Shown here: positions 7,989 through 16,547 of the stretch, in pieces
How the letters are laid out: the number at the start of each line of letters is the position of its first letter
How positions within the stretch are numbered: the first letter of the stretch is position 1
IMG/VR virus record: IMGVR_UViG_3300031521_000214
Location: 1-35,262 of that record
Reading direction: 5' to 3' (one strand)
Origin: a virus
DNA length: 35,262 bases
Made by a program: the position numbers and the translations under genes
The notes under the pieces: generated by a model
Told to the model about the DNA's origin: nothing
What the model saw: the letters and a program-made list of their open reading frames with translations, nothing else
Databases searched by the model: none

Positions 7989-8477
7989 TTAGTAAACTAG
8001 TATTGCGTAATCATATTTTAGTGTGATTTCAGCAGTAGCAACATCATCACTATCATAACCTAAGTCACCAAAATTACCAGTAGTTGGGAATGCGTTTATT
8101 AGAACCCATTTTTGAACAGCAACACCAGTTGGATCTAACATTGATATAGTAATATTACGTTTATATCCAGCAGCATAACCTTGTCTACCTGTAACAGATT
8201 CACTTTCAAGTCTAATCCACTCCATAAGAGACTGAGCAGTTGATGGACCTATGAATTGTCTAAATGTAATTGTTAAATCCTCCCAAGTATATCTACCTAA
8301 AACCCAAGTTGAAGTATTTAAGAATTGTAATTCGGTTGCGTTTTGGTTGATTGAAGGTAAACTACTAGTAGATACCCACCAGCTTTGTATACCAGTATCA
8401 GCTGGGAATGAAAATAAGAACCTATTTTTTCTTAATGGCTCATATACTAAAGGAGCATTAAATAAAAGATTTGACAT
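7989..8477 (-). CDS. Tail tube protein, gp19-like
   Basis: At 162 residues the length is almost that of T4 gp19 (163). It shows the family pattern: an N-terminal RKNRFLFSFPADTG strand pair, the WWVSTSSLPSINQ loop, a WEDLTITFRQF strand, a helix around SLMEWIRLESES, and then KRNITISMLDPTGVAV, WVLINAFPTTGNFGDLGY and a closing strand AEITLKYDYAILVY. Stacked hexamers of this protein make the inner tube through which DNA passes. It is the second gene of a short unit led by the gene at 8491-8877 and closed by a terminator. The high expected expression fits its own promoter and terminator. Confidence 0.88.
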   Translation of the reverse strand: MSNLLFNAPLVYEPLRKNRFLFSFPADTGIQSWWVSTSSLPSINQNATELQFLNTSTWVLGRYTWEDLTITFRQFIGPSTAQSLMEWIRLESESVTGRQGYAAGYKRNITISMLDPTGVAVQKWVLINAFPTTGNFGDLGYDSDDVATAEITLKYDYAILVY

Positions 8478-8490
8478 ATTGTTTTATATT

Positions 8491-8877
8491 TTAATTGTTA
8501 TTATTGTTATTTACCTCACCTTGTTCAGGTTGTTTAATTTTATTTGTTAAAAATTTATCACAACTATCCCAAATACCTTTGACTAGTTTTGATTCTTCTG
8601 GATTAGAAGCTGGATCTAAATCAATTAGCAATGTAATAGCAATTTCTCTAATTTTTTTAACACTGCCATCAATATTTGCTGAACTCTTATGTCCAATTTC
8701 TTTTTGTTGACTTTGTTGTGGAATCTTATTTATAGATTCTGGTTTTGATATTGGAGCTGATTCTGGTTTTTGTGCTGGTTCAGAGTTAGACTTCTCACCA
8801 AACATATAACTTTCATTCAACATGATACCTTTAATATCATCCATAATATCCCTAATTTCTTTACTTTGTTTTGACAT
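8491..8877 (-). CDS. Small polar late protein, unknown function
   Basis: This 128-residue protein has an N-terminal amphipathic helix (SKEIRDIMDDIKGIMLNESYMFGEK), a disordered Pro/Ser/Gln-rich middle (about 32-65), a second helical segment (VKKIREIAITLLIDLDP, then LVKGIWDSCDKFLTNKI), and a run of six Asn at the C-terminus. It leads the tail tube unit: a TATTTATATTAAAA box begins 21 nt before its ATG, and the tube gene starts 13 bases after its stop. Helix-linker-helix proteins of this sort are often virion core, scaffold or assembly factors, but there is no recognisable family. The poly-Asn tail is encoded by consecutive AAT/AAC codons and may vary in length. Confidence 0.6.
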   Translation of the reverse strand: MSKQSKEIRDIMDDIKGIMLNESYMFGEKSNSEPAQKPESAPISKPESINKIPQQSQQKEIGHKSSANIDGSVKKIREIAITLLIDLDPASNPEESKLVKGIWDSCDKFLTNKIKQPEQGEVNNNNNN

Positions 8878-8884
8878 ATGATTA

Positions 8885-8898
8885 TTTTAATATAAATA
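8885..8898 (-). promoter_or_regulatory. Candidate late promoter box
   Basis: The minus strand reads TATTTATATTAAAA, identical over 14 bases to the box before the tape measure gene. It begins 21 nt upstream of the ATG at 8877, in the divergent region shared with the early-type promoter on the plus strand. Confidence 0.55.
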
Positions 8899-9000
8899 TA
8901 CTTATTTTCCAAAAGTTGATGGTTTATAACAATATTTCTTTTGATTTACATATAAATATAATGGTAAATATTTTTTTGTGATTTTTTTTATAAAAATTTA

Positions 9001-9031
9001 TTGGTTTTTATAAAAAAAAGATGTACATTTG
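9001..9031 (+). promoter_or_regulatory. Bacteroidetes-type promoter
   Basis: TTG at 9001-9003 and TACATTTG at 9024-9031 are separated by exactly 20 bases, matching the known Bacteroidetes -33 TTG / -7 TAnnTTTG promoter. Transcription would begin about 7 bases after the box, near 9038, leaving a leader of about 20 nt before the ATG at 9058. The same 3-20-8 arrangement precedes the helicase and polymerase genes. Confidence 0.75.
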
Positions 9032-9057
9032 TAATAAATAAACAAATAAAAAATTCT

Positions 9058-9423
9058 ATGGCTAAAATTAAAATAAATTTAAACGAAAAACACATTAAAC
9101 TAATTGAAAGATTCGTAGTTGAAAGATTTAATGATATTCATGTTGGTTTTGATTCTATAAATCCATATGGTGGTGATTATCTAATGGAAGATTTAGCTAT
9201 GATTTTAGGGTATTGGGATAAAGCAATCGAAGGTACTGAAAAAGATTATGATGGTAGAAAATTTGGGTTGGATAATGAAATTGAAATGATTAAGATACAT
9301 TCATATGTTGTGGATAATATTGAGTTCATTCTATCTATGCTAATTCAATTCTCAACAACTGGTATTAAATCTGGTTTATACACATCGTTAGATAATAATA
9401 TAAAATGGGAATATAAAGGATAA
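9058..9423 (+). CDS. Small early-type protein, unknown function
   Basis: This 121-residue acidic protein begins MAKIKINLNEKHIKLIERF. An upstream in-frame TTG at 9001 would add 19 residues, but it coincides with the -33 element and lies upstream of the predicted transcription start, so the ATG at 9058 is chosen. The protein looks mostly helical (EKHIKLIERFVVERFND; YLMEDLAMILGYWDKAIEG; VVDNIEFILSMLIQF). No catalytic motif or membrane segment is seen. It has its own host-type promoter and a strong palindromic terminator 34 bases after its stop, so it is an independent monocistronic unit lying between two late operons. Early expression by unmodified host polymerase is inferred from the promoter. 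Function unknown; roles in host takeover or replication are possible but unsupported. Confidence 0.75.
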   Translation: MAKIKINLNEKHIKLIERFVVERFNDIHVGFDSINPYGGDYLMEDLAMILGYWDKAIEGTEKDYDGRKFGLDNEIEMIKIHSYVVDNIEFILSMLIQFSTTGIKSGLYTSLDNNIKWEYKG

Positions 9424-9456
9424 TTCAACTGTAACCTCTCTTAAACACAGTTAAAT

Positions 9457-9492
9457 AAAAATGGTGAACTAATTAATTAGTTCACCATTTTT
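9457..9492. terminator. Bidirectional terminator, perfect 36-base palindrome
   Basis: The arms AAAAATGGTGAACTAATT and AATTAGTTCACCATTTTT are fully complementary, flanked by A-run and T-run so that both strands give a stem followed by T. It lies between the convergent stops of the small early gene and the sheath gene. Confidence 0.85.
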
Positions 9493-9499
9493 TAGTTTA

Positions 9500-12055
9500 T
9501 TAAATTGTACTAAAATCAAATCCATCTGGAGTGATCATAAAGTCAATATTTATATATTCTAATGCTCCAATTGGAAGTACATATATTTTAACATTCATTT
9601 CATGTCTAGCTTTAGCTTCAGCAGAATCATCAATTCTAACTTCATATTTTTCAATACCTCTATTAGTTTTAACCGCATTTAATATTGGATTTACAATTTC
9701 TAAAAATTTAGTTTTTGTTGTATTATCGTTTGGTTCAAAAATTAATGGTAGATTTGCACGTCTAACCGCTTTTCTTAAATATAACATCATACGTCTAGTA
9801 CCAATTCTGTTTAAAGAATTATCTGCAATTTGTAAAGTTTTTTGTCCCCAAATTTTTACACCATCAATTGCAAATGTTTTAATAATATTAATTCTATTAC
9901 CGTATAGTATGTCTTCATCAGCCAATACAAGGCTTTTCTTAGCTTTAACACAATCAACAGAACCCCTACCAATACCTGATGGTGGAAACCAAGAATATAC
10001 AGTATTATCAGTATAAGCAATATTTTTAACAACATCTCTTGTTGCTGGTAAATATAAATATGTACCATTTTCAGTATCTAAGTATTGAGACCATGGGAAA
10101 TAAGTTGTAGTGTAACTACTATCAATTTCACTTGTATCTAACATTTCAGATATTGCAGCTGCTGAATACATTTCAGCTTTTGAATCACCAGCGCCAATCG
10201 GTTTATCTGGTGTTGTTACAACATAGATTGAATCTCGTCTTTCGTTTTCAACCATATCAATAATTTCATTAACCAATAGTTGGTTATTAATAAAATCAAT
10301 ACCTGGAGTTGCAAAAACATTTATATCAACAAATTCTGGATCAGCAAATGATCTTGCAGCTGACCAAAATGCATAGAAATCTGAAGTTAAACCAGTTGTA
10401 ACTGGAACATTTGGTATACCATTATAATTAGTTTCTAACTCACCTTCACCGAAAGTGTTAAAAGTCTCACCAATAAAAGGAGCTTTATTTACATTATTCA
10501 AGTATTGGTAATATTGATATCCATCACCAGTTGTTCTATTATTTCTAAATATATCCCATCCGTCAAAACCACCAGAAAAATAAGCTGTAAATTTCATTAA
10601 TTTTTTATCAGCTAGAACAATGTTTGAACTGTTTACAATAACAGTATCAAAACCGCATTCTAAACCTGTGTAAGGGTCTTGAATTGAACAATTACCAAAC
10701 TCTTTACCAACTAAGTGATCTAAGTGGAAACCCTTTGTTAATACTATATTATTAGTACCAACGTTTAACTTACCTTTATATTTGAACAAGTCGGAATCAA
10801 CATTACTTCTTGCTGAATTAGTAAGACCAAAATATGGTTTTTTAGATGCCACTGAACCAGTATCAGTATAAGTTAAATTATATCTAGGGCTAGTAGCACC
10901 AGTAACACCTTCAATGTTTTTAATTTCATATCCACTGAATCCCATTGGAACTGAGCTTTTAATATTTTCAGCATCAGTATCAATATCAAGAATTATATAT
11001 TTAGATTGTAATTTATAAACATCGTTTGCTGTACCTATTTGTTTACCAATATATTTAGTATCATTTGGATTCATGCTACAACCTAAAAATTGTTCAAGTA
11101 TTACAGGTTTAGCATCAGTATCATTTAATTGTCTAATAACAACATCAAAAGTTAATGTAGTTGTATTTACATTTTGAATACTCACTTTAAACATGCTATT
11201 TGCATTAACACCATCAGATAATGTTATAAATCTAAATAATGGTAAGACACCATTAGACCCATCGCCTACTTTTTCAGAAACAAACCATGGCGTTTTAGCG
11301 TAACTAAACGGTGAACTATAATCATCGTTAATTGTTAGTTTATCAGTCATAGCAAAACTAGTACCAGTATAAAATACATTTGTAGTTTCAATATCTATTG
11401 CATTTGTAATCGTACCGTTATAAATTTCCTCGACAAATATTTTAGAGTTTGAAGCTGATTTTAAATCATTACCAAGAACTTTAACAATATAATTTTTAGC
11501 TAAAGGATTTAATGAAACATTATATGTTTCAGTAGTACCAGAAGTTAAATTAACTACAATGTCAAAACTATCAGTTAAGTTTGTTATACCAGTAATATCT
11601 GGAGATGTAATCCCAGTAACTAATGGGGTTAAAGCTTCCCCATCATTTAAATATGTTGATTTAGATCTTAAAATTACACAAGCATCAGTTTCATTTTCAG
11701 TATAACTACCATTGAATATATTTATAGCCCAAGTACCATCAAATTTATAACCTGATAAACCAAGAACTCTTGTAACATATAATTGTTGTGATTGTTCTAG
11801 ATAAGATTTTGCAATATAACCTAATTCATATCTTGGATATCCATTTGGATATTTTTCAGGGTTAGCCCCACCAAAATAAGTTTTAAATTCGTTGTATGTT
11901 GAGATAGGAATTGGTTGAAAAGCTGGTCCAATCAGAGTTTCACCAACTAATCCAAGTGTAGTAACACCGATAGATTTAGTGGTATTTGATGGTATGATAA
12001 CTTCTCTAGTATAGATATTAGGTGAGTTATGTTCCCCTCTTGCAGTTGAATTCAT
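9500..12055 (-). CDS. Contractile tail sheath protein, gp18-like
   Basis: This 851-residue protein has the sheath family pattern. The N-terminal arm and first fold contain NIYTREVIIPSNTTKSIGV, TLGLVGETLIGPAFQPIPIS, FKTYFGG and YVTRVLG. The C-terminal fold contains DCVKAKKSLVLADEDILYG, VKIWGQKTLQIADNS, RIGTRRMMLYLRKAVRRA, and the closing strands KIYVLPIGALEYINIDFMI. Polymerised around the tube, it contracts to drive the tube through the envelope. It is longer than T4 gp18 (659); the extra length lies in the middle (about residues 100-450), where sheath proteins carry surface-exposed insertion domains. It is a single-gene unit with its own late box and terminator, in keeping with the very high expression a sheath needs. 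Confidence 0.92.
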   Translation of the reverse strand: MNSTARGEHNSPNIYTREVIIPSNTTKSIGVTTLGLVGETLIGPAFQPIPISTYNEFKTYFGGANPEKYPNGYPRYELGYIAKSYLEQSQQLYVTRVLGLSGYKFDGTWAINIFNGSYTENETDACVILRSKSTYLNDGEALTPLVTGITSPDITGITNLTDSFDIVVNLTSGTTETYNVSLNPLAKNYIVKVLGNDLKSASNSKIFVEEIYNGTITNAIDIETTNVFYTGTSFAMTDKLTINDDYSSPFSYAKTPWFVSEKVGDGSNGVLPLFRFITLSDGVNANSMFKVSIQNVNTTTLTFDVVIRQLNDTDAKPVILEQFLGCSMNPNDTKYIGKQIGTANDVYKLQSKYIILDIDTDAENIKSSVPMGFSGYEIKNIEGVTGATSPRYNLTYTDTGSVASKKPYFGLTNSARSNVDSDLFKYKGKLNVGTNNIVLTKGFHLDHLVGKEFGNCSIQDPYTGLECGFDTVIVNSSNIVLADKKLMKFTAYFSGGFDGWDIFRNNRTTGDGYQYYQYLNNVNKAPFIGETFNTFGEGELETNYNGIPNVPVTTGLTSDFYAFWSAARSFADPEFVDINVFATPGIDFINNQLLVNEIIDMVENERRDSIYVVTTPDKPIGAGDSKAEMYSAAAISEMLDTSEIDSSYTTTYFPWSQYLDTENGTYLYLPATRDVVKNIAYTDNTVYSWFPPSGIGRGSVDCVKAKKSLVLADEDILYGNRINIIKTFAIDGVKIWGQKTLQIADNSLNRIGTRRMMLYLRKAVRRANLPLIFEPNDNTTKTKFLEIVNPILNAVKTNRGIEKYEVRIDDSAEAKARHEMNVKIYVLPIGALEYINIDFMITPDGFDFSTI

Positions 12056-12078
12056 TTTATTATATTTTTAATTAATTA

Positions 12079-12093
12079 TTTATTATATAAATA
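12079..12093 (-). promoter_or_regulatory. Candidate late promoter box for sheath gene
   Basis: The minus strand reads TATTTATATAATAAA, beginning 38 nt before the sheath ATG, the longest spacing among the eight boxes seen. It directly abuts the terminator of the preceding fibre operon. Confidence 0.5.
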
Positions 12094-12094
12094 C

Positions 12095-12134
12095 AATTAA
12101 ATTCGTAAAAAACAGTATTTTTACGAATTTAATT
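12095..12134 (-). terminator. Terminator after FISUMP fibre operon
   Basis: Arms AATTAAATTCGTAAAAA and TTTTTACGAATTTAATT (17 bp, perfect) enclose a 6-base loop. It begins just inside the 12141 stop region and closes the long fibre/neck operon. Its AT-rich outer stem nearly touches the next late box. Confidence 0.8.
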
Positions 12135-12140
12135 TATAAT

Positions 12141-14441
12141 TTATAGAGAGGTTAGTGTTATTTTTTTCCAAGTGTTAACTTCAACACATATATACATATA
12201 CGTATCATCATAACAAATATCCCCTTTATTACCTGAAGCGTTAGCACTAGTTGGTGTTTTAGATTTTGGAATATTAATTCTATTAGTATTAGCATCAACA
12301 CAAAAATTAAGTGTACCACCACTTAAAGGTACTGGAAAAGCCCCAACTGTTAACGTACATCCAACTAATGTTCCACTTACAATAACGTCAAATCCAGTAT
12401 CGCTAACACAATTATAGAAAGTACCAGTTAAACCACTAGGCCCACTACTAAAACTATTCCCAGTTCCAGTACAATTGTGAAATTTACCAGATAGATCACC
12501 ACTATATGAATTAAATGAACCATCACCACCAATACAATTATAAAATTTACCAGTTAAATGATTACCTACAAAAGTTGGATTATCACCAACGCAATTATCA
12601 AAAGTTCCAGTTAAATAAAAACCGCTAAACCCATGTGCCCCACCAGAACAATTATAAAATTCACCAGATAAATCGCCAGTGTCTTGGTCAGCATGAAAAC
12701 TATTACTTATTCCACTACAATTATAAAATTTACCAGTTAAATTTTTTGAATAAAAACTAGATGAACCACCATGACAATTTATAAATGTCCCAGATAAAGA
12801 TCCAACAATACCAGTAAATAATTCAGTTGTACGAATAATTGGTACACCACCATTACTCATATCGCAATAAATATCTTCAAAATGCCCAGTAAATCCACTA
12901 AATCCTTGAATAAACCCATTAGAAATTACTTTAATATTTTTAAAAGTCCCTGACAAAATCGTATTATTATTTGTATTATCACCCATTATTTGTCCTGAGC
13001 AATTTTCAATCCATAAATTTGGATGATTACCTAAAATAGATAAACCGCCATCGCTAAACCAAATACCATAAAGTTTAATGTTATCAGTATTAACAGTAAT
13101 TCCATAAAATCCAATTCTAACATCTAAACTACCAGTTGAAGATATTAAATTTATATATGGAGTATCTAATATAAATGGTGAATTTAAACCATAATACCCT
13201 GGATATATAATTATATTTACTTCATTTCCAGGAGACAAACTCATTGTTTTTGCAAGATTATAAGCGTTAACTAATTCTAATCCATTATCACCAGGATTTG
13301 AGTTAGATCCTTTAACAGTTATAAATTTATTACCAGTTGCAGGTGCAAAATCACCTGTTGAACCTGTTGATCCAGTTGGTAAACTTAATATTAAATCTTT
13401 TAATATTCTACCTTGAGCTGCATCTAAAGCACTGCCAGGTATTACAGTGTCTAGATTATTAACAGTTTCAAACCCATCGATTATATTAAAAAATATTCTT
13501 TTATTATCTTTTGGTGCTAAGTGAATAGGGTCATCACCAATTGGTCTTGTAACTACTAATTGTATATCTTCTCCACTTGCATATACCAGTTCAGTACTAC
13601 CACTATTAGTGTTAGAATCTAAATAATAATTACTATAATATTCATTAGTTTCATCATAACTAATTGGAAAATCACTATTAATTGGTGTACCATCATTGTA
13701 TTTAGTTGATGCAAAGTTTTGAAGTGACCATGTTTGCCCTGATAATTCAATTGATGTATAAATATTTCCATCAACATCTACAAATTCAGTTTCAAGATTA
13801 CCTTCATTTCTTATAAGTCTAATATTATTATAATAACGTCTAATATCAGTTTCAACATATAATGAATTATCAGTTGAGCTACAATAGACATTATAACCAG
13901 TATCTCCACTAAAAACATCATATTCACCACTAATATCACTACACCAATAATAACAATAACTCATAAATCCTGAAAAATTTATACTTGGATCATTATCAAG
14001 TGCTGGATATCCCATTCCACCACCATAAAGGTTCATTCCAGATAATTCATCTCCAGTTGTATCATTATCCCAGTGATTAGTTCCAGATTCTTTTAATCTA
14101 GCTCCAGCAGAACTTGCTGTTCCAAAATTATCAATTAACGTTTGCCATTCATTACTTGTTGGTACGTGCCAACCTTCTGGAGCTAAATTAGGGCTTGAGG
14201 CAGTATAACCATTATAATATCTACCATAATCAATTGGTTGACTAGTATAAGTAATAGTCCCACCAGTTTGAACTGACTCCCAAAGGCTTCCACCACCAGT
14301 TGATCCTGTACTTAAATGTGCTAGTTTTATTTTCTCTGCTCGTGTAAAAGCGAATTCATCATCATTTAAATTATCGTTTAAATGAGATGTGTTTAAGCCA
14401 CTTAAATTGGGCTTCAAATTTCTGTTAACTGTTATTTCCAT
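12141..14441 (-). CDS. Tail fibre/adhesin with FISUMP-like domain and beta-helix
   Basis: This 766-residue protein is built of modules. Residues 1-50 are an anchor shared almost identically with the split fibre at 16763. A GSTGGG linker follows. Residues about 70-212 hold the C-terminal half of a FISUMP (Fib_succ_major) domain (GWHVPT at 90-95, EW at 98-99, LKESGTNHW at 117-124). Residues 220-254 hold the usual N-terminal half (VDVDGNIY, then TKYNDGTPI), so the order is permuted. Then come a TGSTGSTG linker and a right-handed beta-helix (about 390-715) with rungs of the form L(T/S)G.F.NC.G. The end (about 722-766, KGDICYDDTYMYICVEVNTW) is the C-terminal motif common in phage fibres. It probably binds a host surface receptor. 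It is the last gene of the long operon before a terminator. Fibre assignment is strong; receptor unknown. Confidence 0.8.
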   Translation of the reverse strand: MEITVNRNLKPNLSGLNTSHLNDNLNDDEFAFTRAEKIKLAHLSTGSTGGGSLWESVQTGGTITYTSQPIDYGRYYNGYTASSPNLAPEGWHVPTSNEWQTLIDNFGTASSAGARLKESGTNHWDNDTTGDELSGMNLYGGGMGYPALDNDPSINFSGFMSYCYYWCSDISGEYDVFSGDTGYNVYCSSTDNSLYVETDIRRYYNNIRLIRNEGNLETEFVDVDGNIYTSIELSGQTWSLQNFASTKYNDGTPINSDFPISYDETNEYYSNYYLDSNTNSGSTELVYASGEDIQLVVTRPIGDDPIHLAPKDNKRIFFNIIDGFETVNNLDTVIPGSALDAAQGRILKDLILSLPTGSTGSTGDFAPATGNKFITVKGSNSNPGDNGLELVNAYNLAKTMSLSPGNEVNIIIYPGYYGLNSPFILDTPYINLISSTGSLDVRIGFYGITVNTDNIKLYGIWFSDGGLSILGNHPNLWIENCSGQIMGDNTNNNTILSGTFKNIKVISNGFIQGFSGFTGHFEDIYCDMSNGGVPIIRTTELFTGIVGSLSGTFINCHGGSSSFYSKNLTGKFYNCSGISNSFHADQDTGDLSGEFYNCSGGAHGFSGFYLTGTFDNCVGDNPTFVGNHLTGKFYNCIGGDGSFNSYSGDLSGKFHNCTGTGNSFSSGPSGLTGTFYNCVSDTGFDVIVSGTLVGCTLTVGAFPVPLSGGTLNFCVDANTNRINIPKSKTPTSANASGNKGDICYDDTYMYICVEVNTWKKITLTSL
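14293..14441 (-). repeat. Fibre anchor direct repeat, copy 1
   Basis: These 149 bases encode residues 1-50 of the FISUMP fibre and align with 16615-16763 with only scattered mismatches and no gaps. The encoded anchors differ at just two of 50 positions (Leu/Tyr at 9, His/Pro at 20). The repeat offers homology for recombination between fibre genes. Confidence 0.85.
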
Positions 14442-14487
14442 TGTTTTATTTAATTGTTTTTATTTCTTTATTTAAAGTATTAGTTAA

Positions 14488-15171
14488 TTATTTAGCTATA
14501 TATCTACAAGTTATATGTGAACCTGGCGTATCAAATAAATATATCGTATTTGCATCAAAATAAGAAACAACGTATGCTATACCTGTATCTTCATATACCT
14601 GTAAGTTAAAAATATCTCTTGGTTCTTTAGATAAAACGAACTCAGTATTAACAGAATCTGTAGCACCTGTTGGTGTTTCTTGTATTACATCTTTAGGTGG
14701 GTTATATTCACTTATAATATCCCATTTATTACTAGTTCTATTAGCTATTAAAGTAATAGAACTATTAGCTGGTATTTGGTAAGGTACTGAATTACCTAAA
14801 TCTTCAATCTGTGCATCACCATCTAAAGATAATATATTACTAACATTAGTAGAATTTTCATTTTTAAATATTATTTGTTTACCATCAACAACATTACTTA
14901 TTAATGGTAGCCATAAATTAACACTAATACCATTTGTTATTATTATATCGTAAGTACTTAAAATATCAAAAACACCAGGCTCTGTAAAGTTAATAATTAC
15001 TGGGTCTTTTGAGACAGCTCCTATTTGTCCCCACACACCATCTAATTTATGATAAAATTCATTTCCTGTATCATTAAAATGTATAATCTGACCGATAGAA
15101 TATCCATCAGTTAATGTATAAGTTAAAGGTATTTCAGTATCTAAAAATATTTTTGGCTGTATTTTTTTCAT
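14488..15171 (-). CDS. Small fibre/appendage protein with C-terminal beta domain
   Basis: This 227-residue protein lacks membrane segments. Residues 1-50 include IGQIIHFNDTGNEFYHKLDG. A central beta-rich domain runs from about 55 to 155. The C-terminal 65 residues have the pattern TPTGATDSVNTEFVLSKEP, LQVYEDTG, then ANTIYLFDTPGSHITCRYIAK. This E/Q-TPTG..(D/N)..NT.F.L...P layout is a small beta-sandwich that recurs at the ends of phage fibre and baseplate proteins. It lies between two fibre genes in the same operon, with short gaps either side and no late box, so it is probably a fibre-associated or connector component. The exact role is not determinable. Confidence 0.65.
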   Translation of the reverse strand: MKKIQPKIFLDTEIPLTYTLTDGYSIGQIIHFNDTGNEFYHKLDGVWGQIGAVSKDPVIINFTEPGVFDILSTYDIIITNGISVNLWLPLISNVVDGKQIIFKNENSTNVSNILSLDGDAQIEDLGNSVPYQIPANSSITLIANRTSNKWDIISEYNPPKDVIQETPTGATDSVNTEFVLSKEPRDIFNLQVYEDTGIAYVVSYFDANTIYLFDTPGSHITCRYIAK

Positions 15172-15194
15172 TTTATTTTTTATTTTTTATTCAA

Positions 15195-16547
15195 TTATGT
15201 TTGTTGTTGAGGTATTTCAATTATATTAATATCACTATATTTATCACACCATTCAATTTTAATTGTACCTAAACCATTAGATGATTCCATTAGTGAAATA
15301 CTATGCTTATATATTTTATTATATAATTCTGACACAGAACTAAAATCTGTTGTTCTTATATTATTATTAATTTCATTATTTTTAAAATCAGCACCAATAA
15401 TATTATTATAATTATTAGAACCAATTTCATTATTATTAAAATTATTACCAATAATTAAATAAGTATTATTACTACCAATAGTATTTTCCGTAAAATTACT
15501 ACCAATAGTATTTTCCGTAAAATCACTTACAATGTTATTATTAGTAAAATCAGTACCTATAATACAATAATTTATTATTTTTCCAAAATTACTTGTAAAA
15601 TTATTTGATATTATACTATTCAATAAATTAATATTATTATTTTCAGAAAAACTATCACTAATACTATTATTATAAAATAAACCAATATTACCTTGAAAAT
15701 AATCTTTAATTGTGTTATAATTAAAATTTCTCCCAATATTATTATTATAGATATTTAATCCAAATATAACTGTATTATTACATTCTAAAATATTCCCATC
15801 ATCTAATGAATTTTTTTCAATTGTATTTGAATATATCATTTCATTATAATTTTGGAATAGTTTATAATCTACAAATTCTGCTGAGCATGGTATAACTACA
15901 TTACCTGTAGCCCAATAATTTTGAGTTGGACTTATATAACTTAAATTATCCCATTCAAATAATCTCCACTTAGATGTATCTGTTAATTGAACACCAGATA
16001 CCATATCAGATAAAGCGATATAAATAGTACTCCCACCATTTTCAATTACTGTTGTACCTTTACCCCAAGTAGTTGTGTCAGTCCAAATGTTTTCAACATT
16101 TATTTGCCATCTTCTGAATTTAACATTTCTAAAATCAAAAGGTATGTCATTATTTTGTATTGTATCAATTCTTCTATAAATATATCCTTTACTACAACCT
16201 TTTATCATGTTTTGATTATTCTCTATATCATAATATATTATATCTTTAGGGTATAATGTTGAGTACGCTTCAGGATATAAATTAGATGAATACATTGCAG
16301 TAACAATCAAAGGTTCAGTTTCACCAGTATTAAAATAACCAGTGTTTGGTATTTGGTGAATTGTTTGATAATCAGTAATTAAATACTGCTGTCCAGATGT
16401 TAGTCCGCTACTAGTAATTAAAGCCATTAATTCTGAATAGGTGACATTGATCAAACCTCCACCGCCTGTTGATCCAGTTGGTAAATTATCAATTCTATTA
16501 TTTATGGCAGTATCTCCAGAAATTCTATAAACCGTTTCACCTGTCAA
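15195..16547 (-). CDS. Tail fibre body, downstream part of a gene split by TAA
   Basis: This 450-residue frame follows, without any gap and in the same reading frame, the 71-codon anchor ORF; only one TAA at 16550-16548 separates them. The nominal start is TTG at 16547, an unlikely start in itself. Domains: a repeat remnant LTGETVYRISGD, an LPTGSTGGGG linker, a globular domain (about 35-160) with YSELMALITSSG, QYLITDYQTIHQIPNTG and RRIDTIQNNDIPFDFRN, then an Asn-rich nonapeptide beta-helix (about 245-415, units such as IGSNFTENT and IGADFKNNE), and a C-terminal tip. This looks like the receptor-facing part of a fibre. It would be separated from its virion anchor unless the stop is read through or is a mutation or sequencing error. 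Confidence 0.65.
   Translation of the reverse strand: MTGETVYRISGDTAINNRIDNLPTGSTGGGGLINVTYSELMALITSSGLTSGQQYLITDYQTIHQIPNTGYFNTGETEPLIVTAMYSSNLYPEAYSTLYPKDIIYYDIENNQNMIKGCSKGYIYRRIDTIQNNDIPFDFRNVKFRRWQINVENIWTDTTTWGKGTTVIENGGSTIYIALSDMVSGVQLTDTSKWRLFEWDNLSYISPTQNYWATGNVVIPCSAEFVDYKLFQNYNEMIYSNTIEKNSLDDGNILECNNTVIFGLNIYNNNIGRNFNYNTIKDYFQGNIGLFYNNSISDSFSENNNINLLNSIISNNFTSNFGKIINYCIIGTDFTNNNIVSDFTENTIGSNFTENTIGSNNTYLIIGNNFNNNEIGSNNYNNIIGADFKNNEINNNIRTTDFSSVSELYNKIYKHSISLMESSNGLGTIKIEWCDKYSDINIIEIPQQQT
15474..15527 (-). repeat. 27-base tandem duplication in fibre beta-helix
   Basis: Two consecutive 27-base units (15474-15500 and 15501-15527) differ at one position and encode adjacent nonapeptides IGSNFTENT. 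The unit equals one rung of the predicted beta-helix, so the array can grow or shrink in frame. Confidence 0.85.

Noticed and set aside
9001-9057. Upstream TTG start for the small early gene
   Set aside because: The TTG coincides with the -33 promoter element and lies before the predicted transcript start; the ATG at 9058 fits better.
9531-10016. Plus-strand open frame of 161 codons
   Set aside because: It is antisense to the conserved C-terminal fold of the sheath protein and has no promoter box or coding-like composition of its own.
15350-15800. CRISPR-like short repeats
   Set aside because: The repeats are in-frame coding units of a fibre beta-helix, with no constant repeat/unique spacer alternation.
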